From Chondrus crispus (taxonomy: Eukaryota; Rhodophyta; Florideophyceae; Gigartinales; Gigartinaceae), in contig NW_005178579.1 in the NCBI RefSeq assembly GCF_000350225.1, positions 288,815 to 352,814 on the forward strand: a stretch of 64,000 bases of DNA, written 5' to 3'. Shown piece after piece: positions 1 to 9,834 of the stretch (position 1 is the stretch's first letter; every line of letters starts with the position of its first letter). The notes beneath the pieces were generated by a model. The model was given only the letters and a program-made list of their open reading frames with translations. It had not been told where the DNA came from and searched no databases. Made by a program: the position numbers and the translations under genes.

Positions 1-1764
1 GACGGGGAGCGACAACGTCGCTGGGGCGGGTATTCACCGCCCCGAGTACCCCGGGCTGGCTGCGCAGCGGCGTCGGTTCCGTACGGTCTCTGTGGCCCGT
101 GTCCTCGATGGACCACCGCCGCCGGCGCGCACGCCGACGCGCTGCGGGCCGCAAGCCTCCGCTTACGGTCGAGGAGTACGTTCAGCGGAACATGCTGGAC
201 GCGGCGCGGTTCGCGGCCATTCCGATGGTGGGCGCCATCAAGACTCCGTCCGGACGCGGTGCCGTGGCGCAAGAGAACCGCGCCGGCGCGTGGAAGGCGC
301 GGTGGCGTCACGCTCCGTGTCGGACGCCGGCCGCGGCGGGCAGTGAGTTGCTCTACGTCCGCTGCGAGGGCGAGGAAAAGTACCACATCTCGCTGCTGAA
401 CCTCTTTGGTCGGTATCGCCGCTACGAGGGCCTCGCGCCCGACGTCTGCTTGGTGGCCTTTCCGCGGCCTTTCGACAGCTGGTACAGCGTTGCAAACCGA
501 GCGCGGTGGGGTGAGGACGCAGCGCGCGAGAGTCGGCTGCGCTGGCGCCGGGTGGACGATTTCTTCCACATGTGGCACAGCACCAAGTTTTTCTCGGTGC
601 CCAGCGCCGCGCGGCGTGGCCTGTACCCCGCGCTCCCGCCGAACTGCAGTTCGACCATGGTCGACGTTCGAGGCGCCGGAGTACCTGTGCGTACCGACGC
701 CGAGCGTCATGGCGTACGTGGCGGCGCATTGGTTGCCGCTCGGCCGATCGGAATCCGCGGAAACGGAGCGAACGCGCGTCTTCGTGCACGCGATCATGCT
801 TTCCGAATGGGCGGTCTTGGCATTCCTGTGCTTCTTGCACGCCGCTCGCGAGGGACTGCCGTTCTTCACGACGTGTCCCGACCCGCGGCTGATCGCGCGG
901 CGCGAGGAACCGTTCGGTGAGCGCGACCTGCTCTTCCGCCTCTCGGCGGGGCTCATCGATCTAATCCGCTCGGTCGGTATCGCGGAGATCCTCGAAGGTA
1001 CGGCGTTTGACGCGGCGTACGCGACGCAGCTGTTGGCCTTCACCGAGGGTATGGATTGGAGCGGCCGGGCGGACTTCGCGTGGTTCAGCTGGAACCAGCG
1101 GTGTACCCTACCGATGCCCGCCGGAGCCGAGGCAGAGACCAGTGCCGATGGTGGCAGCGCGGACCCCGGTCCAGCGGACGCGACCGTCGCAGTCGACGTG
1201 GACGGCGCAGTCGACACCGTCGACGCGGGTGACACGGGCGGCTTGCTGGCCGATGCCGATGTCGCGCCACCGCGCGATGCGGGAACCGGTGCGGTGAGGC
1301 GCGTCGTCGAGACCGCGGTACCGGCCCGCGGCGGATCCGCTCGCGTGGCCGCGATCCAGAGCGACTCACCGAAGGGGTTAAGAGAATCCCCCTGTGTCGT
1401 GGAAATTTCGGCCCCCACCTCAAGCCCCCCACACATCAGCGTGGTGACCGGTACCGAAGGCGATCATCGTCCCGTTCCGATGCCGCCTCCTCCCGCTCTG
1501 CAACCGTCCGGCCGGTCTTCCCCGGAGCGCCTCCGTGAGAAGGCCGCGTTCACTGCCCTGCAGTACGCTTGCTCCTTCGAGGGGGCAACAGTTCCTTCGT
1601 CGGTTGAGCAGGCGCTGCTGCAGGCGCGCGAGTGGATGCACCAAGCCAAGCAGCTGGAGACGACCGTCGCGGCGCTCCGAGAGGCCTCCACCGCGGCGGA
1701 GCGTGAGCGCGTCGAGCATCACGAGAAGCTCCGCGCACTACGAGGTCATATTTTCAATATCTGA
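1..1764 (+). CDS. retroelement-associated ORF of unknown function, split by a frame change, 5' end outside window
   Basis: An open frame runs from the left edge (first ATG at 108) to 920. The coherent protein then moves to the +1 frame, open from 406 to the stop at 1764. The switch lies between about 640 and 690: the first frame loses protein-like character there and the second gains it. The N-terminal part is Arg/Ala rich; the middle has Trp/Phe-rich segments such as HAIMLSEWAVLAFLCFLHAA. An acidic low-complexity linker (about 1120-1500) follows, then a C-terminal coiled coil (about 1590-1740, QAREWMHQAKQLETTV). No catalytic motif is recognised. The layout resembles the antisense ORF of the intact Ty3/gypsy element at 29.3-31.9 kb, which also has an EWAWALGNAF-type segment, a disordered linker, a coiled coil and one +1 frame change. 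This is therefore probably the same kind of gene from another element. Homology was judged by eye only. Confidence 0.5.
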
Positions 1765-2095
1765 AATGATTTTTTAGAATGGCCCGGTAGATTTAGTGGT
1801 TCGAATTTTGTTTTAGATTTTTTGGCGCGCGCGCAGCACACCTTTCTGATCGTATCAAACATACCGCTGGTCTAGCTTGATGAGCCATTTTTAATGTAAA
1901 ATATAGTATAGGACGGATATCTGTTAGTTTCTACTAGATCCAGGCTGATATTGTACTGGTGCGCACCAACACTTTGAAGCTGCATAGTGTGACCATCCAC
2001 GTGTGGAAAATGGGAAGGAGCTTAGTTCATTGCTCGAGATCGCTTCAGTGTAAATGTATCGCAGCGTCGTTTATTAGTAGCCTTAAACTACATTA
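1765..2095. other. AT-rich spacer, no gene seen
   Basis: Base composition falls abruptly after the GC-rich ORF. No ORF, LTR end or RNA gene is recognised. It contains short T-runs and the likely boundary between the left retroelement remnant and the three-ORF cluster. Confidence 0.4.
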
Positions 2096-3751
2096 CTATA
2101 CATTACCGCCAGCGGTGTTGGGTGAACCCGGCACATCCTGTTGACCAACAGTTCCCGGGTGCACCGGACTGACAATTTCGTTCATCGCATCTTCGTTCAG
2201 CTCTCGACGCGCGTCCGCGCAATGCGAGTCCCCCACAAACATCACATATGGCATCACGACTGCCAGCTGCCCTGGAACACGAACATGCCTTTTCCTGTCC
2301 CTCTTAGACCAGTGCCCGGAAACCTCTTGCGCTCTCCGCCACACCAAATGAAAAGCCCGACTGGGCAGAGGAACTGCGGTTGACACATTTGGGTCTTCCA
2401 CTATGGACGGCCTCCGCCTAGTACAACGCAGGCCTGCATCGAAGGTCTTGCTTTCCGAGTCCCATATGCGGTTGTTCCTGAACAACACAAGCTCTCCGCT
2501 CCCGGGGTTAGCAACATCCCTTTCGAAGGTGTTTCCGCAACTGTGCCCTACAAAAACTGCAGCGGGGGCCCCGACATCGCTCGAATATACATACGTACCC
2601 ATCAACCTCAACATTCCGACCCCCGCACTGCCCTCCTTCTTCAACATCGCGAGACGGTCCGCCTTATGGTATAATCCCAGAAATGAACAAAGCCCTGCCA
2701 TGCGATTGAACAGTATGTAGAATGTCTGCGATGTCCCGGCCGGGCCTTGTGTCTCTGCATACTCAGGATAGAACACCAGACGCAATGTCGAGTCCTCGAC
2801 CATGCAGCCGTATAGATTCCTCGCTATCAACTCAAAATCTGCCAGCTCGCAATCCGCAACGACCCGAATGAAGCTCTGCGTCATACCCCCTAAGGTCCCT
2901 ATATTCATTTTGTCGGCCGACGTTTGTTCAATATGACTTGACGCCTTACGCAGCGACTTCTGCACTGCGACTTCCAGGCGGTGGCGCAGAAAATTCACTA
3001 TCTTCAGCACGGACTCATCCCTTGTCGACGACAGCCCCTCCGATATCCGACAACTGTTTAGCTCGACCTTCCGATTTAGCATGTCTACTTGGCCAAGTAC
3101 TTGTGCATGGCTTTTCTTCAGTCGATCAACGATATCCGCGAGTTCTTTCATCCGGTACTGGTCAACAACTCTGCGCCTCTTACTGTTTTTTGCAATATCA
3201 TCTCCAGTCCAGTCTCTATCCGCTTCATCCATCCCGTCATGAGCCTGTGGAATAACTGGCGTCCGCCATGTCAGTACCGGATTGTTATTCTCGTCTCCAT
3301 CCAGCTCCGCGCTTCTCAATAAACGGCCAACAACGAATTCCACTTGATGAATATGATCACCGTATGCAGCCTTCTCCTCGTATTCCAAAGTAGCTGTCGC
3401 CAACACCTGAACCTTATCGTTCGCGGCCGTGGCGGGAGCATCCTCAATATCCGTTACTTGCGCGCTGCACCACGTTGCTTCGTCGTCATCGTCTTCCAAC
3501 ATCCATAGAACCTCGACGAAATCATTCGGTAGAGGCAGCGCTTCTCTTTCTCGGCATGCCCGAAGGCGTTGCATTCCTCTGTCATTGCGGACGCCACTTA
3601 TCTTGTCGAAGATACGCGATAGGCGATCTCTGAGATGGTTCGGACGGGAAATAGCCTTGTCGTGTGGCGAGCGCGGATTCGGACTGGGCATACCCCAGAT
3701 ATCCGCAATCCAAGCATTCTCCGGGGAGATTTTTATTGTCCAACGACTCAT
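2096..3751 (-). CDS. ORF-A, 551-aa protein of unknown function
   Basis: Uninterrupted frame with an ATG at 3751. It is the leftmost gene of a three-gene group and is transcribed away from ORF-B. Visible features are a basic N-terminus, an acidic patch LEDDDDEATW near residue 85, a basic NSKRRRVVD stretch near residue 190 that could be a nuclear signal, and a coiled coil just after it (ELADIVDRLKKSHAQVLGQV). A globular C-terminal half contains FYPEYAETQGPAGTSQTFYI and VFVGHSCGNTFERD. No family is recognised. No stop or frameshift interrupts it, which contrasts with the decayed sequence around it and suggests recent function or recent arrival. It may belong to a mobile element; no transposase motif is visible. 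Confidence 0.6.
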   Translation of the reverse strand: MSRWTIKISPENAWIADIWGMPSPNPRSPHDKAISRPNHLRDRLSRIFDKISGVRNDRGMQRLRACREREALPLPNDFVEVLWMLEDDDDEATWCSAQVTDIEDAPATAANDKVQVLATATLEYEEKAAYGDHIHQVEFVVGRLLRSAELDGDENNNPVLTWRTPVIPQAHDGMDEADRDWTGDDIAKNSKRRRVVDQYRMKELADIVDRLKKSHAQVLGQVDMLNRKVELNSCRISEGLSSTRDESVLKIVNFLRHRLEVAVQKSLRKASSHIEQTSADKMNIGTLGGMTQSFIRVVADCELADFELIARNLYGCMVEDSTLRLVFYPEYAETQGPAGTSQTFYILFNRMAGLCSFLGLYHKADRLAMLKKEGSAGVGMLRLMGTYVYSSDVGAPAAVFVGHSCGNTFERDVANPGSGELVLFRNNRIWDSESKTFDAGLRCTRRRPSIVEDPNVSTAVPLPSRAFHLVWRRAQEVSGHWSKRDRKRHVRVPGQLAVVMPYVMFVGDSHCADARRELNEDAMNEIVSPVHPGTVGQQDVPGSPNTAGGNV

Positions 3752-3951
3752 TCAAGCACCCCCGAACTGGAATTTTCTAACAAAATGGAAGAGTCGTGGC
3801 CACTCACAGTACGTTTGTGGGCGTTTTCACATTGATATTCACCAATACTGTAATGGGTGGCCTTTAGGCCGGCCGGCCAACTTTTTCACATGCTGTTATA
3901 GCTGCAGGTTCTTCGTATCCAGAAATTGAGGAACACCGCCCCTTTTTCCCA
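3752..3951. promoter_or_regulatory. putative divergent promoter of ORF-A and ORF-B
   Basis: The two ORFs start 200 bp apart on opposite strands, so both 5' regions must lie here or nearby. It contains the palindromic GGCCGGCCGGCC at about 3868-3880 and mixed AT-rich tracts. No TATA box is convincing. The assignment rests on geometry only. Confidence 0.4.
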
Positions 3952-6537
3952 ATGTCGAATACACGGGCCGCCAAGAAACGTGCTATACCCGAAGCAGCCA
4001 ATGCTTCACCAGGCTCTAAGAAGATGCGTCGCAACAGTTCGGAGGTTCGTCGCCGGCCAAACGTTTCTCCGCCCAAAACAAGGGCTATTCTCTCGCAGTT
4101 GACCCCTCGAAACAGCCGTAGAAGATCCCCCCGTAACCGGGCGTTAGCCCGGAAGTCTCGGGAAGCGGCCGCTACGGAATCCAACGCAACGCAGGGCGAT
4201 GAGCGCCCAGTCACGACTGTGAGATCGTCAAGGCGGGTGCTTCATTTGCAGAATGAGGAAATGGTACCTAGACAAGCGCGAGTGCACCCAATTACCCCAG
4301 AAATCACACCAGTCAAAAACCTGATTCCCCGTCCGGGGCAAGAGGATACATTAGAACCATCACCCCGACGTTCACCCAGAACAAAAACAGCGTTGCAAGA
4401 GCAGCCTGTTCGCAAAGTGCCAGAAATGATCATGGATTCAGACGATGAAGAAGATGAGGATTTGGCAGCTGAAGACGCTGAGAGAGAAGCAGAAATGGAG
4501 AGACGTGACCGCGAAGAAAAGGATAGATTCAGACTGATGGAACGACGCGCACGCATCTTGGAATCAGACGCCGAAAGTTTGTTTGAGGAAGAGGGTTCCA
4601 CAGCTATGGCTGAGCGCGGCGTAAGAGAGCTTAAGAAACATCTCCGGGCGGAATACTGTTCGGATGGCGATGACGGGGGAATTACGGAAGTTCCTGGGAC
4701 AAGCGTCAGCCGACATCAGCCTGGAGACGACCTGGATATCGATATAGAAAGCACGGAACATCCTCATGCATTGGGAGCGGTGACAACTACAAATTCCATT
4801 TTACAGTCCATGTTCCGAAAACTCGAGGGCGTGCTCAATGCAAGGCTCAATACGCTGACAAGCAGTCTTGTTGAAAGAATGGATATGACAGACAAAAGAT
4901 TTGATGAGGTGGGCACCCAGCTAGCAGATATTCATGCCATTGTGTCCAGAACAAACACGTCTAACAAATCCACAGACACCCCCCTCAGCCGATTTAACAA
5001 GCTTCTGGACAAACTCACTCCTTTTGATGGCCTTGTTGTCAACCGAGATGCTTGTCATCGAATTCTATGCAGCATCATACCCTTCGAAGTTCTTCGGACA
5101 GCTCGTGATAACACCTTGGCCAAGGAACGGGTCTTGTTTCGTTTTTCAACTGCAGTACAGGTTTTGCTGTGCGGGAAAAATCCAAGGGAGACAAGAAAGC
5201 AGTTCAGAGAGGGTATTGGCGGACGCCACAGTCGCTTCAAGAAGAATGTTGTCCTCAACTTCATATACAATGTGCAGCTGAACAGCTTTGGAATGTTTGC
5301 GGATGACGGCGAGGAAGGGGAGGCCAGAGCAGATCAGAATGTTATCGCAGCCGACGCCGTTCGTGAAACTGCTGAAAATCCTGAGGGCCGCACTTGTAAA
5401 ACGGACACTCCCGTTGATTTCAGTTGCACCGGGAAAGCTGTGAGTTTGCGCCAACCAGACTGGCTGAAGAAAGGATTCATCCTTGAAACCGACATCGAGC
5501 ACGCCAGGTTGGTGCAGGATTACAGTAAGTCTGAAGCCTCGAAACGTAGACTGAAGGATGTCGAAAGTGAAAGTGATTCTGGGGAAGAAGAGGATGGTGA
5601 ATACACGCCCGGGCCCGGGAACATGCAAGCGCCAGAGAAAGTTGTGGTAAAGGAGGTTCCGACGACGCGGGACGTTGCCAGGCACGGAGCTTGGAAGATA
5701 TACAAGCTTATGGGCAAGCACTTGAACCAGTCCAGGAAGAAGTGCAAGTCAGCATTCCTCGAACAATTAGGTTTCCTGATGGTGCCATGGTCGGGATCTG
5801 GTGTGTCAGTTGATCAATCAAAGCTTACGGTTCGTTGGGGGTTCCTAGAAGTTGATGCTTCCAAGTCAAGGGGCGGCCGTCTTCAAGACATCAAAAACAC
5901 AAAGACGAAGTCTTCCGGCGATATCAACCTTAATGAATACAATTCCAACCTTCTGAGTGAGCTGTACGGGAAGCGACAGGACATGATTCTTGTTGTTTCT
6001 CACGAGGTACAAGTGACTGAGGCCTTAGGTTTGTCTAAAAGAAAGAGAAACAGAACGAAAAAGAGAGTTATCAACAACGCTATCAACGTTGTGGAGGCAG
6101 CCGCCAAGTTTTGCACGGAGTTTGCGCAAAGTTCCGATTCGGAAAGAAGTCCACTCTCATTTCTCCTTGGTCACAAAGATGCACTCCGCTGTATTCTCGG
6201 AATCGCCTTAGTCTTCAAAGACTTGACGTCTCAGTTTTTGGTGAAGAACTGTGAAAACGGTCGCGTCCGTGATATCAACAACATGGACACCGCAAGTATC
6301 AAATGTGGAAATTTGAGACTATCCGAGCTCATACCAGGTCGTTCATCACAGATCAGATCCCTTTCGGGGACAGTTCTCCGCATGAAGGATAATTTGTACT
6401 GCAAGCTAAACGTTGGGGCGAGTCCTCGCAATGATGGTACTGAAGCAGGTGTGAACGGTGTCGAAGGGCAGCGTACCAGGGACACATCAGCGCGAGAGAT
6501 ACAGCCTTCAGTGGATGGCGGTGTGTTCGCCATTTAG
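3952..6537 (+). CDS. ORF-B, 861-aa protein of unknown function
   Basis: Uninterrupted frame, ATG at 3952, stop at 6535-6537. The first 150 residues are basic and Ser/Pro/Arg rich with repeated SPR/TPR-like motifs, typical of a disordered nuclear tail. An acidic stretch (DSDDEEDEDLAAEDAEREAE, about residues 160-190) leads into charged helices. A coiled-coil-like segment (LVERMDMTDKRFDEVGTQL) lies near residue 310. A conserved-looking core follows (residues 340-440, with RFNKLLDKLTPFDGLVVNRD), then an acidic linker and a second core (residues 575-760, with GAWKIYKLMGKHLNQSRKKC and SKRKRNRTKKR). No known domain is recognised. It converges on ORF-C with only 48 bp between stops. Compact packing and intactness suggest that A, B and C are one unit. 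Confidence 0.6.
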   Translation: MSNTRAAKKRAIPEAANASPGSKKMRRNSSEVRRRPNVSPPKTRAILSQLTPRNSRRRSPRNRALARKSREAAATESNATQGDERPVTTVRSSRRVLHLQNEEMVPRQARVHPITPEITPVKNLIPRPGQEDTLEPSPRRSPRTKTALQEQPVRKVPEMIMDSDDEEDEDLAAEDAEREAEMERRDREEKDRFRLMERRARILESDAESLFEEEGSTAMAERGVRELKKHLRAEYCSDGDDGGITEVPGTSVSRHQPGDDLDIDIESTEHPHALGAVTTTNSILQSMFRKLEGVLNARLNTLTSSLVERMDMTDKRFDEVGTQLADIHAIVSRTNTSNKSTDTPLSRFNKLLDKLTPFDGLVVNRDACHRILCSIIPFEVLRTARDNTLAKERVLFRFSTAVQVLLCGKNPRETRKQFREGIGGRHSRFKKNVVLNFIYNVQLNSFGMFADDGEEGEARADQNVIAADAVRETAENPEGRTCKTDTPVDFSCTGKAVSLRQPDWLKKGFILETDIEHARLVQDYSKSEASKRRLKDVESESDSGEEEDGEYTPGPGNMQAPEKVVVKEVPTTRDVARHGAWKIYKLMGKHLNQSRKKCKSAFLEQLGFLMVPWSGSGVSVDQSKLTVRWGFLEVDASKSRGGRLQDIKNTKTKSSGDINLNEYNSNLLSELYGKRQDMILVVSHEVQVTEALGLSKRKRNRTKKRVINNAINVVEAAAKFCTEFAQSSDSERSPLSFLLGHKDALRCILGIALVFKDLTSQFLVKNCENGRVRDINNMDTASIKCGNLRLSELIPGRSSQIRSLSGTVLRMKDNLYCKLNVGASPRNDGTEAGVNGVEGQRTRDTSAREIQPSVDGGVFAI

Positions 6538-6585
6538 CATAGGTACAGTCAATGAATCTTTACTTCACTTTGGCCAAAGTGTTTA

Positions 6586-8592
6586 CTAGTAGTCATTGTC
6601 CATACTCGAGCGCCTGAATCTGGTCCTCTCTGGTTCCGGAGCAGTCGATTCCCTCTGCCGAGCTCGACCACGAAACGGAGAAACATCATGGTAACCGTTT
6701 CCGTATAGAAGTTCATCGTTTGCTTCTATTCTCTGCCCTGTGCCATAGCCAATGCCTTGACGTTGATATCGTTCACGACTATCCCGTCCCCTACCAACCC
6801 ACTCGTTCCGATCTCGCCAGTCCCCTTCATCTCGAACATAATGATGGCGGCCGCCCCTTTGTTCTCCTCTCCTGTCATCATTGTATCCATCATATCCGCT
6901 GTCCGTCCTCTGGGGTGGGTGTACATGAGGTACATTGAACGGGCCATGGAACGGGGTTATACTCGGCCTATGGTGTAAATGTTTGGCGCGGAGAGCCGAC
7001 GGATGCCCAGTTGCCGTTCCATTAATGAAGCTGCGCAGCGATTCATTCTCCTGCTGCAGCCTGCCCACTTCTTGAGAGATCTGATCAACAGTTCTGGTCG
7101 TTTTGCTTGCTGTATCATACAGCAATGATACCAGCCCTCTAACAGTCAGACTACCGTGGAGGTCCCACTGCTTGGCAATGACGAGCGCGGGAAGGCCTTC
7201 CACTAACGACAAATCCTGTGGATGAAGACTTAAGGTCATAGGCGAGGACCGCCTCTCCTCCATGCGCCGCTGCTGACGCGCCGCCAACCGAATCCTTCTC
7301 GATTTGAAAGAAAGGTATCGCACTTCTCCTCCTGCCTTCCTCATATCCGCCTCTCCCGTTCCATGCAAAGCGTGGAAGTACACGCAGTTAGATAGATGCG
7401 GATTTTTGCTCACCATGTAGCATTCCAGATGTCGTGGCAGCTTATGCACAAACTCCATGAGAGGAAAGAGCATCTGGCTCCCATTCACCCACTTCACATC
7501 CTTGCATACGTCCTTCAGCACTGTAATGGTACCCTTGTCCACCAAGAATAGGCGGCCGCCCCTTGTTGCCTCGTTGAACCAAAACGCACAAAACATGGTG
7601 CATATCTCCATGCGAAACATTTGCCAAAGCCTGCGACATCTTTCTGACATCACGCCTCCCTCCCTTACGACCATTTCTTCATGGTAGTAGTAGATGACCG
7701 GCGGCAGTGGTAGCGGAACTCCCTCAGGGAACTTCAGAGCTTGCAGCCACTGTGGGCATTGGGGAAACACCTCTTTATACGAAGCATCGTCAAAGTACAT
7801 GGTCTCGTAACAGTCGAAAGGTATAAGCAGTCCATAGCGATTCCTCGTATAGCGCTCGTATGAGAAGTTTGCTCTGTGCTTGAAAGCATTCCACCAACGC
7901 CCCATCAATGGATCAGCGAAAAGAGGGAACTTGTGGCGACGTAGGGTATGACGGGACTGCAACACGTAGTCCATTTCGTCAAGATAATAACAATCGAGTA
8001 CATCTCTGGCGAAAGTGCGGCCGCACGTCAATGTACTGGGCACCTCCCAATAGTTGCTATTGGCAGCAAACTGACTCCACCCTTCCATGGCCGATGCATT
8101 ATCCTGCATCGCGAGCTGACGGAACCGCTTCACATCTCCTTTCTGGTGCACTGTGTGCTGCAGCACATACTTCCGAAAACTTAAATCCTGAACGGGAACC
8201 GAGTGCCAGTTGTGCCGGCCCCTCATCCTTCCAATATCCAACCTCATGGGCTCGGGGCCATCCCTCACATTCGTGCACAATGCACGGTCTGTCCGTGACT
8301 GTACACAAGGCAGGCCTGCCCATGTCGAATCAAATGTAGGAAGCACAGGATTTTTATCCTGTACCGTATTACCTCTGGACACAACGAGGCCCCCATGGAG
8401 ACAAAAGTCAACAAGCGGTGCTGTGCACCGTGGTGTTACAACGCCGCCGGTGGGTTGTGAGTGTTCGGCGTCAGGAAGTGGGGTGCGTGGTAGTGTGTGG
8501 TCCGTTGGCGACTGCGGTGACTGGGGTGCTGGTGAGGACGGCTGTCCAGTTGTGAGGTCAACTACGAAAGGTACTGCAGAAGGCGCAGACAT
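6586..8592 (-). CDS. ORF-C, 668-aa protein of unknown function
   Basis: The frame is open upstream to a TTG at 8655. The first ATG, at 8592 (MSAPSAVPFVVDLTTGQP), is the preferred start. The N-terminal 90 residues are Pro/Thr rich. The core (about residues 150-450) is rich in Trp, Tyr and Phe, with FADPLMGRWWNAFKHRANFS, PPVIYYYHEEMVVREGG and EICTMFCAFWFNEATRGGRL. A leucine-type coiled coil follows (DQISQEVGRLQQENESLRSF). The last 130 residues are Arg/Gly/Asp/Tyr rich with RG and GRGR motifs, as in RNA-binding tails. No family is recognised. The gene ends 48 bp from ORF-B and begins next to a minisatellite that also runs through its 5' flank. Confidence 0.6.
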   Translation of the reverse strand: MSAPSAVPFVVDLTTGQPSSPAPQSPQSPTDHTLPRTPLPDAEHSQPTGGVVTPRCTAPLVDFCLHGGLVVSRGNTVQDKNPVLPTFDSTWAGLPCVQSRTDRALCTNVRDGPEPMRLDIGRMRGRHNWHSVPVQDLSFRKYVLQHTVHQKGDVKRFRQLAMQDNASAMEGWSQFAANSNYWEVPSTLTCGRTFARDVLDCYYLDEMDYVLQSRHTLRRHKFPLFADPLMGRWWNAFKHRANFSYERYTRNRYGLLIPFDCYETMYFDDASYKEVFPQCPQWLQALKFPEGVPLPLPPVIYYYHEEMVVREGGVMSERCRRLWQMFRMEICTMFCAFWFNEATRGGRLFLVDKGTITVLKDVCKDVKWVNGSQMLFPLMEFVHKLPRHLECYMVSKNPHLSNCVYFHALHGTGEADMRKAGGEVRYLSFKSRRIRLAARQQRRMEERRSSPMTLSLHPQDLSLVEGLPALVIAKQWDLHGSLTVRGLVSLLYDTASKTTRTVDQISQEVGRLQQENESLRSFINGTATGHPSALRAKHLHHRPSITPFHGPFNVPHVHPPQRTDSGYDGYNDDRRGEQRGGRHHYVRDEGDWRDRNEWVGRGRDSRERYQRQGIGYGTGQRIEANDELLYGNGYHDVSPFRGRARQRESTAPEPERTRFRRSSMDNDY

Positions 8593-8699
8593 GGCAGGTG
8601 TTTCCAAGTTTCCAATAAACGGGGGGGGAATGAGGGGTCGGAAATGGAGTTGCAACTGGGGTGGGAGTGATGCGTTTGGGTCAGGATCAGTCGTCGTAG

Positions 8700-9172
8700 G
8701 GAAGGCTGAGAATGTGTGATGTTTGAGTTAGGAAGGTGGAAGGTTGAAGGTCGGCACAGGGCGGTGGAAGGTGGAAGGTCAGCACGGGGGGGTGGAAGGT
8801 GGAAGGTCGGCACGGGCGGGGAGCCGGGAGGAGTCGTCGTGGGGAAGGCTGAGAATGTGTGATGTTTGAGTTGGGAAGGTGGAAGGTCGGCACGGGCGGG
8901 GAGCCGGCAGGAGTGTGCACACAGTGTGATGTTTGAGTTGGGAAGGTGGAAGGTGGAAGGTCGGCACGGGCGGGGAGCCGGAGTAGTCGTCGTAGGGAAT
9001 GGTGAGAATGTGTGATGTTTGAGTTGGGAAGGTGGAAGGTGGAAGGTCGGCACGGGCGGGGAGCCGGAGTAGTCGTCGTAGGGAAGGGTGAGAATGTGTG
9101 ATGTTTGAGTTGGGAAGGTGGAAGGTGGAAGGTCGGCACGGGCGGGGAGCCGGGAGGAGTGTGCGGCACGGG
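8700..9172. repeat. imperfect minisatellite, about 86-bp unit
   Basis: The motif TGTGATGTTTGAG recurs at about 8715, 8858, 8925, 9011 and 9097. The last two intervals are exactly 86 bp; the earlier ones (143 and 67) reflect internal deletion and duplication. Each unit also holds GGAAGGTGGAAGGT and GGCACGGGCGGGGAGCCGG blocks. The minus strand stays open in several frames because 86 is not a multiple of three; no real protein is implied. Confidence 0.9.
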
Positions 9173-9396
9173 CTCAACTACAAGTACCCTCCAGCGGTAC
9201 TAAATTTGCGTGATGCGCAAGCCCATCAATCTTGATTGACTAGGATTTTTTTCCTATCTCGCCTTCCACATAGCGGCGTCGGAGCAATCTACGGTGAACG
9301 CAATACTTCTGTCCACACAAAAAGCGAAGGCACAGAGCTGTACTACAACTTTTGTCTCCAGGCAAACTTTTCTCCGCCAACATCTGTACGTAAGCG
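9173..9396. other. spacer with no recognised feature
   Basis: Lies between the minisatellite and the small ORF at 9397. It holds the self-complementary stretch CAATCTTGATTG and T-runs. Nothing else is supported. Confidence 0.3.
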
Positions 9397-9753
9397 ATGA
9401 GCAGATCAAAAACGATGACTCCGGCGCCCGCATCGCGCCGTCGTGCGGCGCCCCCCATCTGCGTCGCAAAGGAGGAGCAGACCCCCCTCCCATCCCAGCT
9501 CCCTCACATCCCCGAATCCTCCGAGTCGTCTGAATCCCCCGAGCAGCGCAAGGAGCGTGCGCGAAAGGCACGCGTAGAGGCCGAGCGCCTCGAGCTAATG
9601 GCCGCCAAGGCCCGTCTCGAGTTCGAACGCGCAGAACTCAAGGCCGATCGCAAGCGTCCCACCGATATACGGTACCCTGGGGACTGTGTCAGAGTTGCCT
9701 TCTTGTTCGATGTCTTACTTGAGCAGGACAAGAGACACCTATCAGCCTTTTGA
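9397..9753 (+). CDS. small charged coiled-coil ORF, 118 aa, unknown
   Basis: The frame begins MSRSKTMTPAPASRRRAAPP, passes through a Ser/Glu-rich stretch and then a strongly helical Glu/Arg/Ala segment (ERARKARVEAERLELMAAKA). It ends in unrelated-looking sequence. GC content of the first 270 bp is higher than in the flanks. It resembles the N-terminus of a retroelement structural protein in composition, but no motif proves this. It could be a truncated gag-like remnant. Confidence 0.3.
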   Translation: MSRSKTMTPAPASRRRAAPPICVAKEEQTPLPSQLPHIPESSESSESPEQRKERARKARVEAERLELMAAKARLEFERAELKADRKRPTDIRYPGDCVRVAFLFDVLLEQDKRHLSAF

Positions 9754-9834
9754 ATTTCAGCGACACAGAGCTCTTGCGAACTTAAAAGCTTCACTGACGA
9801 ACTTTGGAGCAACGTTTCAGAGCCCTTCTACAAA

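Noticed and set aside
92..346. Overlapping plus-strand ORF at the left edge
   Set aside because: Arg-rich shadow of the GC-rich frame; no independent motif.
8700..9172. CRISPR array
   Set aside because: Repeats are tandem without unique spacers and the DNA is eukaryotic.
8562..9177. Pro/Thr/Ser-rich ORFs across the minisatellite
   Set aside because: They arise in all three minus frames from the repeat and change with it; no evidence of a protein.
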